Part shown: positions 11,401-17,674 of the stretch, piece by piece
Layout: each line of letters starts with the position of its first letter
Numbering within the stretch: position 1 is the first letter of the stretch
Assembly (NCBI GenBank): GCA_000226015.1
Contig: JH155219.1
Coordinates: forward strand, 171,334 to 194,493
Source of the DNA: Mnemiopsis leidyi
Taxonomy: Eukaryota > Ctenophora > Tentaculata > Lobata > Bolinopsidae
Length of the DNA stretch: 23,160 nt
Direction of reading: 5' to 3'
Notes under the pieces: generated by a model
What the model was told of the DNA's origin: nothing
The model's input: the letters and a program-made list of their open reading frames with translations, nothing else
Database searches by the model: none
Translations under genes and position numbers: made by a program

Positions 11401-14400
11401 GATGATGCTTTTTTTCGCAACAACCTTTACGGTTAGAAGCTTTTAAGGCATGATTTTTTGAACGAGAATGCAGCTTTTGACGACGGAAATGAATCACCTC
11501 ACAGATAGACCTACAAATTTTCACCCTCTGTAATCCGTAATCTTCTGTTTGCTGTTCAGATCGTTTTTGGAAGCGTTGGTTAAGTCCTCTCAGATACAAC
11601 TCTTCGGGAGACCACTCGAACAGTTCACTTCTCCAAAATCCACTAAAGCTATGAGCAGGACTTTGCCACCGGTAAGTTTCTAGACAAGAATCACCAAGAC
11701 AGAGAATTCTTAACGATGTACATTTTGTGTGTCATAATTTGCAATTTTGATAGATTTGCGTTTGTACAAGGTTCTAGAAAGAAGATAATTCCAAGTAAAA
11801 AATCTTACACATCATTTTCACTATGAAAACAAAATCCGGAACCAGGTAGCGACATCAGTTCTCCACCTCCACCGACTGACAGAACTGGTCTTGTTGTGCT
11901 CCAGAAGTTCCCACTCTCTTCTCAACATGATGCAGGTTAGCGTGGCCAGTTTTTCAGTCACGTCAAAAAAATTTAGGGTTAAGAACCGGTGTGCAGCCAG
12001 TGATCTCCAAATCACGAATCGTGATTTTTACCTGTTAAAATTGATGCCAAAAAATCAAAAATGGGCGTGGCCGGAGCCGGTGTTTTCCGTTGGAGTTGGG
12101 GCCTAAAATTTTTTTTGGTGGTTATTGGGCCTAGGGAGCAACAGATTAGCTTTGTACTGTAATTATTTCGGCATATTTTGTCATTATGAACCTACCTAAT
12201 CACGATGGTATCAATTTTTAAGAAATTCGTTGTGTCATACGTATAAGAATCGGAAATACTAAAAGGATATACTAAAAGGATATAAGCCCCTTCTCATTGC
12301 AAGTACTCTCTTTGATTTATGAACGCCAAAATTCTTGCGGAGGAGTCGGAAATTTTCTCTATCACATGACAGCTTTTCTCGAAATTGATTGGTTGTATCT
12401 TACTTCTAATTGGTCAATAGCTGTCGCATGATGAATAAAATTTGCGATTCCTCCCCCAAAATAAAAATTCCTACGTTCATTACCCTGTTATCCTTTTATA
12501 CTTTAACTACACAGATTAAGGGCTTAAATTGCCCAACATATTGAAATCAGCTATTGCGAAACAGTAAGTTTCAATCCTGTAATAAGAATTTGTCCACATT
12601 GCCGGCGGGAGCTTAATTTCTTAACCCAATTAACTTATTTCCCGGAATTCTTTACTTTCCTTAATTTCTTCACTTCCCTAAATTTATTTATTTCCCCAAA
12701 TTTCTTTAGTCTAGCCACATGAAGTTTAAACTCCTGTTTCAGGTTTGGTCTATTGTATCTACACATTTCACGGAAGCGGCCTGCCATGCGGATAGGACCA
12801 TCAGCAAACTCGCAATCACAAGCTACCATCAGATTCTCACTGAAGTCATGAGGAAAAGGGTAAGTTTTGGTCCTTGTTTCCTCCTGAATTTAGAAAACTC
12901 ATCTGAACGAGTAGAGAATGAAATTTGATTATTTTAAGTTTCTTCGTGTAGATCAAACGCCAGAAATAGTAAAAAACGCCAGTTACAAATAGTGACCATA
13001 AGTATCAAGTAGTAACCAGTAGTAAAGAGAACTTACCAGTAGTAACAAGTGGTAACAAGTAGTAACCAGTAGTAACCAGTAGTTACCAGTGCTAACCAAT
13101 AGTAACCAATGGTGACCGGTAGTAACCAGTAGCAACCAGTGCTAGTAGTAACAAGTAGTACCCAGTAGTAACCAGTAGTGACCAGTAGTAACCAGGAGTA
13201 ACCAGTAGTAACCAGTAGTAACCAGTAGTTACCAGTGCTAACCAATAGTAACCAATGGTGACCGGTAGTAACCAGTAGTAACCAGTGCTAGTAGTAACAA
13301 GTACAGTCGTTGTTCAAAAATATGCGTGATTGCGCTTTTTTTCGGTTTTTGCGACTTATTTGAGAAGGCTGTTGCATAAAATTCGTATCCACTATAGCTA
13401 CATAATTTTTTCTCAAGTCAAGCATATGTATCCTAGCTTGAATTCCAATAGATATTATCGTATTTAAGTTTTCATGGAAAAAATGCTGAAGATTGAAGTC
13501 AGAAATTCGTTAAAATTATTAAATTTTTAAAAGCTTTCGGATCTTTCGATGATTTCGGTCAAAAAGACATTTTATTGAATTTATTTACTGTCAAATATAT
13601 TGTAATTCTTTAAAAAGTTTGATTTTCTTAATTTGCATGGGTGTTAGAGCTTTTTTCAAACGGTTAGATTAGAAATTTATCTGTATCGAAAATTGAGCAA
13701 AATTTCAAAAGCTCATAATTTTTTAAAATAAGGACAACGTTTGATAAGAACTAATCATATAACTCCATTTGCATGCCCTTAGCATACGGAAATGACCCGG
13801 GCTATCACATCTAACAAAATCTGAGCAGCAGGCCAGATTAAAAAATTTTCGGAATTTTTGCTAAAATTAGCTCTATCTATGAATCTAGACCATACAAAAA
13901 GCTTCTGAAAATTAATTATGAAGTCTAATTCATATAAAAATTTCAAAAATTTTGCTTAAAAGGCTTTTTAAATTAATAAAATCGGTTAAACAGGTAAAAA
14001 GTTATGGTCGATTCAAAATTTTTGGATTAACACTATTTCTATTGTAAAACGCGCAAATCACGCATATTTTTGAACAATGACTGTAGTACCCAGTAGTAAC
14101 CAGTAGTGACCAGTAGTAACCAGGAGTAACCAGTAGTAACCAGGAGTAACCAGTAGTAACCAGGAGTAACAAGAAGTTACCAATGGTAACCAGTAGTAAC
14201 CAATGGTAACCAGTAGTAACCAGTAGTAGCCAGTAGTAGCCAGTAGTAGCCAGAAATGACCAGTAATAACAAGTCATAAAACAATATTTAATTCGATACT
14301 GACAGGTTGAGCTGCCGCATTTCTCCTTTAACGAGACCCTTCTTAAACCGATGGAAGACATGCTAAGTCTTGGTCTATGTGACATGGACACCCAAGATCA

Positions 14401-17400
14401 GGTAGCTTAGAATTGTTTTAATTACCAACATTTGGGACACTTCAAGTTTTGACTGGCAAAATTTGTTTTAGTTTTTTGGGGTGTGCACCTCAATATTTGT
14501 TGTCTTCAATAAACTTTTTTTTCAGATCGTCAGTTGTTTGTGCGAGCTTGCTGAAGCTAATGCTAGAGAACTAAAGAGTGGGTGGAAAGCGCTCTTCCGA
14601 TCATTGCGAAGTGTCAAGGTATGAGTGTTGTGTACGTGTGATCAAGGGTCTAATCTTCAAATCGACACGTGAGTCGGATTGAAAGAAAGAGCTAAAGAGA
14701 AGCTCCTGAATCCTATGATATCTTTAATCCTCTAAAGGGAAATTGCTCTGATCCCATGGCTCTGATAATATTTCTGTCTCTAGGTACCTGTGTCTCACTC
14801 AGACTAGTATATCCTTAGGTTCCTGTATCAAACGAAGAAGACACATGGACGACACCCGTGTTTGAGGTGGTGTCGGTAGTGTTGGAGCGGGATGACGTTT
14901 TCATATTCGCAGATGCTATAATCGACTGTGTCATGTGTTTACAGAAGTTTATATGCAGCGGCTCGGTTAAACAGAGCAAAGACACTGTCTTTTTGGTGGG
15001 TATTTGTTTGTGAAAACTTGGTGTAAACTTTGTGCGCATAGCTTAGATGGATAACATAGAACAACACTACTTTTAAATAAGGTGTAAACTGTTCGTGTCA
15101 GTCGACAATATCTGATAAATTTATTGGACACATTGTTTCCGATAGGCAACTAAGGAAAATGAAATGAGAATGATAAGTTGTGAAAGATGGAAGCAGACAA
15201 TGCTGGGTTCTACTAGACGTATAATATCAACTGTTCAGGACCAGAAGATTGAAGCACACAATGCTAGGTTAGCAGTGCAACTTGGTCTCCCCTCCCTCAA
15301 ATACTTATCCCGGATAGCAACTATGTTGTCCATCATGTACGGACTCGAACAGAGACCTTTCTTCGCTGGTTTGTTTTGATCATATAACTCCTTCTATAAC
15401 TCCGTCTATTAGCTAATGAGATTTTCGTGCGTGGTGCTCTTAGAATTATCTTGGTAAAATGAAATGGTAGACCTTCTGATTTGAACTTCAAGTCTAATCT
15501 TTAAATAACTAAATAGGGGGGTGGTTGCTGATTAGATCATTCAACCGTTAAATTCTCGTAAAATCATTTCGTATTGCGATAGAAAGATTTCGTCTTATCC
15601 ACTCTACAAGATCCACATGCCAAGTCGATTACCACCTTCTAACAGGGACTCGATTATCACAGATAGAGTTAGAGAGGAGGTGTTCTCTGTGTCACCAGGT
15701 GTCACCATAGCAACCTGGTGTTGCCATGACAACCAGGTGCTCATGCTCATCATAATATCCTGCACTTCCCTGTAAATCTAGTGAGTCTTTATCAGGACCA
15801 CTACAACTCAATCTCTCTAGACCCGGCTATAGATCTAGAGATCTGTAATTATAAGAGTATAAGTCTGTAGAGCTGCTATAAACCATCGAGCTCAACTCTT
15901 GTACTGTTGATGACTTGGTGTGATCGTGCCCTGCACATACCTCTGTCACTTGTGCGGTCCAAGTCAAAATTTGACTTGAAATCGGAACGGAAACTGGGAG
16001 GACACATCTGTTTAGGCGTGCCCCCTAACTTTGGGGCACATCTGTTTAGGCGTGCCCCCTAACTTGGGGGACACATCTGTTTGGGCGTGCCCCCTCATTT
16101 GGGGACACATCAGTTTGGGCGTGCCCCCTAACTGGGGGGACAAATCTGTTTGGGCGTGCCCCCTCACTTTGGGGCACATCAGTTAGGGTGTGCCCCCTAA
16201 CTTGGGGGACACATCAGTTAGGGTGTGCCCCTAACTTGGGGGACACGTCAGTTAGGGTGTGCCCCTAACTTGGAGGACACATCAGTTAGGGTGTGCCCCT
16301 AACTTAGGGGCACATAAGTTAAGAGGTGCCCACTAACTGGGGAGACACATCAGTTTGGGCGTGCCCCCTAACTTGGGGACACGTCAGTTCGGGTGTGCCC
16401 CCTAACTGGGGGACACGTCAGTTCGGGTGTGCCCCCTAACTTGGGGACACATCAGTTAGGGCGTGCCCCCTAACTTGGAGGGTACATCAGTTAGGGCGTG
16501 CCCCTAACTTGGGCGTACGTCAGTTCGGGCGTGCCCCTAACTTGGGGACACGTCAGTTCGGGTGTGCCCCCCCTCCCCCTTACTGATGTATTTATCAGGT
16601 TCTGACCGGATAAAGGTACCTGCAGTAGGGCTCAACGGAGAGTCCGGGAGCAGGGCCCTCTTTGACTTTCTTCCTTACAACGACAACAGTGGCTTGTTGA
16701 AGGTTGGTTTCATTTACGCTTTGTAAATCTAACTCTATTCAAGACGTGTCAATAATAAATTATTAATTCACTTGTTGCAGATGGCAAAATTGCTTGAGAC
16801 CCGCTGCATTATCCAAGTCATAATAATTTCCAGTAAGGTATATTTGGGTGCTGGCAAGCACCCGAGCCCTCTTGACAAAACGGAACCACATCTACTTATC
16901 AATAGGTAACTGCAGGTTACCTTTTGGTAACCTGCTATCAAAAGTTATGTCAGTATAAAGATTGCGCTCGTGCTAGGTCACAGGCACATCTGAGACCTAT
17001 TTTTACCGATTTTGGAAACGTCTAATTTCTTTATTTTTTGGGATAGAGTAATGATCGACTGTGCATCCAAAAGATAATCGTTTTGATTGCGCACTAGGCT
17101 ATAAATAAACTTCAGCCGCAAGTGTCTTCAAATAAAAAATTTGGTCATTTTTAGAAATTAGGCCTTTTTACGAACTTTGTACCATTACTTTGTCAAGTGG
17201 GAAAGTCTGCTGATTTTGAAAGTTAGCATACATGTTGTTTTGTCCGTTTTATTTCAAATTTTCAGGATACCTTAAGGGGTTTAAGAGCTAAAGGGAACTG
17301 GAAAGAAAAGTTCAAACTCAATAGATTCGCCTTGCACGTGTGCAAAATTAAAGGGCTTATTCGAAAATTTCTCTTAAAGATTGAAAATTTAAAGGATTTA

Positions 17401-17674
17401 GTAATTTCAAAGGGGCTCGCATACGGCAAGCTTCGCTTTTGCCCATGATATGTACATATCTCGAAACCCAATAATGCTCTCATTTAACCAGGTCTGGTGG
17501 ATAATGATCGAAGGGATGTGTGGAACTGTACTAGAATGTCACCAGCAGGTAAGTTTGATATTTTGTTTGCCACATCCAATAACAGTTTGTATTGAACACT
17601 GCTTGTGCTTCAGCCCATGGTGCTCCTGATGGGAGAAACCCTACAAGAAAATGTTCGTAATGGCCCTATTTCAC
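1733..17674 (+). CDS. ARFGEF3: ARFGEF3/BIG3-like protein, multi-exon, 3' end not seen
   Basis: BIG3 is a large BIG/GBF-family protein. In mammals it is linked to secretory-granule control and PHB2 binding. Coding starts at ATG 1755, with an in-frame TAA at 1740-1742. Coding exons: 1755-2465, 3639-3833, 3942-4223, 4434-4531, 4695-4851, 5017-5298, 5567-5654, 6041-6223, 6400-6541, 6725-6859, 6978-7113, 7342-7509, 7697-7808, 7911-8009, 8160-8261, 9261-9402, 9538-9716, 9944-10074, 10205-10306, 10592-10711, (optional 11014-11088), 11560-11671, 11846-11935, 12743-12859, 14306-14401, 14526-14618, 14819-14995, 15146-15368, 16599-16702, 17492-17548, 17614-17674. All have GT-AG borders and phases join, except entry to 5567. 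Blocks such as LDGLRRAATLSCKLG, AHVLSMDAVLNVGL and HFSFNETLLKPMEDML resemble recalled human BIG3. About 1,560 residues are present; the family has about 2,200. Confidence 0.88.
2668..3364. mobile_element. Non-autonomous hAT-like element, 697 bp, nested
   Basis: The left end CAGGGCCGTAGCTAGG and right end CCTAACTACGGGCCTG are imperfect 16-bp terminal inverted repeats of the CAGGG...CCTG type common in hAT elements. The element is flanked by a perfect 8-bp target duplication, GGCTCAAA at 2660-2667 and 3365-3372, the length made by hAT transposases. The duplicated site lies inside the arm of the palindromic MITE, so this insertion is younger. The interior has a GC-rich hairpin array (2736-2837), an AT-rich middle and C/G homopolymer runs near 3300-3355. 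No transposase remains. Overlapping open frames at 2632-2931 and 2708-2920 are by-products of its GC-rich palindromes. Confidence 0.85.
2736..2837. repeat. Array of GC-rich triloop hairpins inside the hAT-like element
   Basis: Four consecutive perfect stem-loops with three-base loops are seen: CTCGGCGC-GAA-GCGCCGAG at 2736-2754, TTGGGGGC-GCA-GCCCCCAA at 2768-2786, AGGGGC-AGA-GCCCCT at 2795-2809, and GGGGGC-GGA-GCCCCC at 2822-2836. A weaker one lies at 2707-2723. Every stem closes on G-C around a purine-rich loop. Loop centres are 25-32 bases apart. Confidence 0.75.
3639..5298 (+). CDS. ARFGEF3: ARFGEF3 exons 2-6: N-terminal DCB-like helical region
   Basis: Five exons (3639-3833, 3942-4223, 4434-4531, 4695-4851, 5017-5298) encode about residues 238-576, corresponding to the dimerisation/cyclophilin-binding type helical repeats at the N-terminus of BIG proteins. 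Signature stretches are RSYCFLPLKLAYDTKLPRF, LAHSTFLQMLSQLP, FTDIVWQQLCPSLIQLLGNP, and IATQLVRLVGHQAF followed by FHRIIMFPPPHLRR. All recall human BIG3 (FTDLIWKNLCPALIVILGNP, LAAELVRLVG-like, YHRVLLYPPP). Introns are phase 0 except the one after 4531, which is phase 2 and completes a Lys codon with the A at 4695. Exon 5017 begins with a Pro/Thr/His-rich insert (SLPSRPPNLTPPNTPLQ) that replaces a Ser-rich linker in vertebrates. Confidence 0.85.
5567..5654 (+). CDS. ARFGEF3: ARFGEF3 exon 7, with an unresolved reading-frame offset
   Basis: The acceptor TCTGTCAG ends at 5566 and the donor gtaaca starts at 5655. The homologous frame reads CLKNPRLLTDLCVVQENDIA then RIDFALLK, matching the BIG3 stretch around 'GSPQRLCDL' and 'LDLLKL', and leaves in phase 0 as the next exon requires. 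The preceding exon also ends in phase 0, yet this exon has one extra base (G at 5567) before the homologous AGG codon. An upstream acceptor at 5525 fits the phase but meets a TAA at 5553-5555. Possible answers are a one-base indel in the sequence or a tiny unseen exon (see findings). Confidence 0.65.
5655..6040. other. Intron 7, no feature seen
   Basis: This is a 386-bp AT-rich intron ending in a strong pyrimidine tract (CTTCTCTCCTCTCCAG). Open frames across it are chance. I see no repeat or RNA gene. Confidence 0.6.
6041..7113 (+). CDS. ARFGEF3: ARFGEF3 exons 8-11: helical segment then acidic linker
   Basis: Exon 6041-6223 encodes MLIDGVTQSSLCGDSTML, recalling vertebrate LIMDGMTEACIKGG, and ends at a weak donor, gttgtc. 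Exons 6400-6541, 6725-6859 and 6978-7113 encode about 137 residues rich in Asp, Glu, Ser and Thr (for example GDESETVSETEDIF, GDTDDEEEEKVDD, SASDSEEEDRQ), a disordered linker with many potential casein-kinase-type sites. It ends in AKEFVKSLLQSLPHLLHIE, where ordered homology resumes (vertebrate SARLFIQSLEGLLPRLL). Phases 1, 1 and 2 join consistently. The acceptor for 6725 must be ATTATTAG, since using the next AG meets a stop. Confidence 0.8.
7342..8261 (+). CDS. ARFGEF3: ARFGEF3 exons 12-15: degenerate Sec7-like region
   Basis: Exons 7342-7509, 7697-7808, 7911-8009 and 8160-8261 encode about residues 804-963. IQQFASDMCAQ followed by LPMLNADSVYVATYMALDL aligns with the second half of Sec7 domains (FAxRYC...NADTAYVLAYSIIMLNTDLH). 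QFVEWVQGSGG, SPIWLQEIYRTVLD and FARFLLSGTWEEIL then match BIG3. The first half of Sec7, including the FRLPGE motif with the catalytic glutamate, is absent: LPHLLHIEDPHTLDLSI runs straight into the second half. The LNTDLH motif is also replaced by LDLTRR. The region therefore looks catalytically dead, as recorded for BIG3. In intron 7114-7341 a possible exon at 7207 was excluded because its frame stops. Confidence 0.82.
8262..9260. other. Intron 15, with possible promoter-like motifs
   Basis: This is a 999-bp intron without coding signal. Between 8730 and 8800 it has two CCAATCA boxes (8733-8739 and 8764-8770) and a CACGTG E-box at 8788-8793. Another CCACGTGAC lies at 8548-8556. The 230-bp open frame at 8662-8883 shows no family resemblance. 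An internal promoter is possible but unsupported by transcript evidence. Confidence 0.4.
9261..10711 (+). CDS. ARFGEF3: ARFGEF3 exons 16-20
   Basis: Exons 9261-9402, 9538-9716, 9944-10074, 10205-10306 and 10592-10711 encode about residues 964-1188. CCLDGLRRAATLSCKLG recalls vertebrate SLDGLRKAARLSCALG. It is followed by VAHVLSMDAVLNVGLDVGQ and CWKHVFKCCAYISLLEH, all diagnostic of the region C-terminal to Sec7 in BIG3. A variable linker (residues about 1105-1160, ELMMSEEASEGGVAELLQQ) leads to VALLASSADKLFSSAVSHL, recalling the vertebrate VLTLSTQADRLFEDAT. Phases run 1, 0, 2, 2, 2 without conflict. Confidence 0.85.
11014..11088 (+). CDS. ARFGEF3: Possible 75-nt cassette exon of ARFGEF3
   Basis: A TTTCTTCAG acceptor ends at 11013 and a GT donor begins at 11089. 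The 75 bases are phase 2 on both sides, stop-free, and would add 25 residues (GGLGYCCLRG at the start). Direct joining of 10711 to 11560 gives STEPLRSFLEALVKSSQIQLF, which aligns without a gap to the vertebrate protein, so this exon is not needed. It may be an optional exon or chance. Confidence 0.3.
11089..11559. other. Intron part with degenerate short repeats
   Basis: Positions 11110-11225 hold loose repeats of a TGCTTTYGTGC-type word (about five imperfect copies). The rest shows nothing. The 107-aa minus-strand frame at 11276-11599 overlaps a true plus-strand exon and lacks coding character. Confidence 0.4.
11560..12859 (+). CDS. ARFGEF3: ARFGEF3 exons 22-24 (counting the optional exon as 21)
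   Basis: Exons 11560-11671, 11846-11935 and 12743-12859 encode about residues 1189-1294. SFLEALVKSSQIQLFGR, VLHLHRLTELVLLCSRSSHS and VWSIVSTHFTEAACHADR recall vertebrate GFLYQLKKASQSQLF, LHLFRLGNAMLRIVRSKARP and CWSLVAPHLVEAACHKER, in the same order. LAITSYHQILTEVM ends the block. These are HDS-type helical repeats after Sec7. Introns are phase 0 after 11671. Confidence 0.86.
12258..12505. mobile_element. Imperfect inverted-repeat (MITE-like) element in intron 23
   Basis: The left half (ACTAAAAGGATATAA, TGAACG, GAGGAGTCG, AAATTTT, ATCACATGACAGC) recurs in inverted order on the right (GACAGCT-like, AAATTTT, CGATTCCTCC, CGTTCA, TTATCCTTTTATA). The whole folds into an imperfect ~250-bp hairpin. 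A direct 14-bp duplication of ATACTAAAAGGAT sits at the left end. No open frame is present. The rest of the intron (11936-12257, 12506-12742) shows nothing clear beyond T/C-rich runs. Confidence 0.5.
13003..13301. repeat. 10-bp tandem array with 146-bp higher-order period (left part)
   Basis: The array is built from variants of AGTAACCAGT. A longer pattern beginning AGTTACCAGTGCTAACC at 13081 starts again at 13227, giving a 146-bp higher-order unit. The left array stops where the MITE at 13304 is inserted. On the minus strand it yields a spurious YWLLLVTTG-repeating frame. Confidence 0.85.
13304..14083. mobile_element. Tc1/mariner-like MITE, 780 bp, inserted in the tandem array
   Basis: The ends are inverted repeats: CAGTC-TTGTTCAAAAATATGCG at 13304 and its reverse complement ending at 14083, with about 30 bp matching except for a base or two. 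TA dinucleotides at 13302-13303 and 14084-14085 are the expected target duplication. The interior is AT-rich with no transposase frame. Removing the element and one TA restores AACAAGTAGTACCCAGTAG, identical to the intact array copy at about 13149-13167. Confidence 0.85.
14086..14275. repeat. 10-bp tandem array (right part)
   Basis: This continues the array at 13003-13301 after the MITE, with AGTAACCAGT, AGTAACCAGG and AGTAGCCAGT variants. It ends about 30 bases before the acceptor of exon 14306, so the array crowds the splice site. Confidence 0.82.
14306..15368 (+). CDS. ARFGEF3: ARFGEF3 exons 25-28
   Basis: Exons 14306-14401, 14526-14618, 14819-14995 and 15146-15368 encode about residues 1295-1490. 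Diagnostic runs are LPHFSFNETLLKPMEDML, LGLCDMDTQDQ, CELAEANARELKSGWKALF, PVFEVVSVVLERDDVFIFAD and DCVMCLQKFI. They recall vertebrate PHFHFNEALFRPFERIM, ELCDEDVQDQ, IQSGWRPLFSAL, PVFDVFEAFL and YIMCLMKFV. The last exon adds a basic, helical stretch (KENEMRMISCERWKQTML) and LGLPSLKYLSRIATMLSIMY, the vertebrate CLPALDYLRRCSQLLAKIY equivalent. Phases are 0, 0, 0, then 1. Confidence 0.87.
15701..15714. promoter_or_regulatory. X-box (RFX site) 1
   Basis: GTCACCATAGCAAC fits the RFX-factor X-box consensus GTNRCC-AT-RGNAAC exactly. It lies in the intron between exons 15368 and 16599. The neighbouring CACCAGGTG also carries a CAGGTG E-box. Confidence 0.6.
15720..15733. promoter_or_regulatory. X-box (RFX site) 2
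   Basis: GTTGCCATGACAAC is a second full X-box half-site pair (GTTGCC-AT-GACAAC), 19 bases from the start of the first. It is flanked by CAGGTG E-box words in inverted arrangement (CCTGGTG left, ACCAGGTG right). Confidence 0.6.
15996..16575. repeat. 34-bp minisatellite, about 17 copies
   Basis: The units resemble GACACATCAGTTAGGGTGTG followed by CCCCCTAACTTGGGG, repeated about 17 times at roughly 34-35 bp. Variation is mainly ATCTG/ATCAG, GCGTG/GTGTG and in run lengths of C and G. The array lies entirely in the ARFGEF3 intron 15369-16598 and ends about 25 bases before the next acceptor. Bases 15369-15995 of the same intron hold the X-boxes and a short CTAGATCTAGA palindrome near 15830, otherwise nothing clear. 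Confidence 0.85.
16599..17674 (+). CDS. ARFGEF3: ARFGEF3 last recognised exons
   Basis: Exon 16599-16702 gives SDRIKVPAVGLNGESGSRAL then FDFLPYNDNSGLLK. Exon 17492-17548 gives VWWIMIEGMCGTVLECHQQ. Exon 17614-17674 gives PMVLLMGETLQENVRNGPIS. In order these recall vertebrate LSDFDDDTGLIE, VWIILLEQLTAAVSNCPRQ and PPTLDLLFELLRDVTKTPG. The last exon is read to a gtaaat donor in phase 1. If that donor is not used, the frame ends after four more codons at TGA. The last exon has the weakest homology, and its 3' end is uncertain. The family continues for roughly 600 more residues that I cannot find here. Confidence 0.72.
16703..17491. other. Intron with one possible extra exon and a perfect hairpin
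   Basis: Positions 16781-16837 form a stop-free, phase-0, 57-nt segment between a TTGTTGCAG acceptor and a gtatat donor. It has the same length and phase as the true exon 17492-17548, but the predicted MAKLLETRCIIQVIIISSK lacks homology. At 16912-16935 there is a perfect 10-bp stem, GCAGGTTACC-TTTT-GGTAACCTGC. Nothing else is evident. Confidence 0.45.

Noticed and set aside
13033..14391. Minus-strand frames with repeated YWLLLVTTG peptides
   Set aside because: They are produced by a 10-bp tandem repeat, which stays open in all three frames. The second one even runs over a true plus-strand exon.
17262..17483. 73-aa minus-strand frame
   Set aside because: It lies in an AT-rich intron with no conserved motif.
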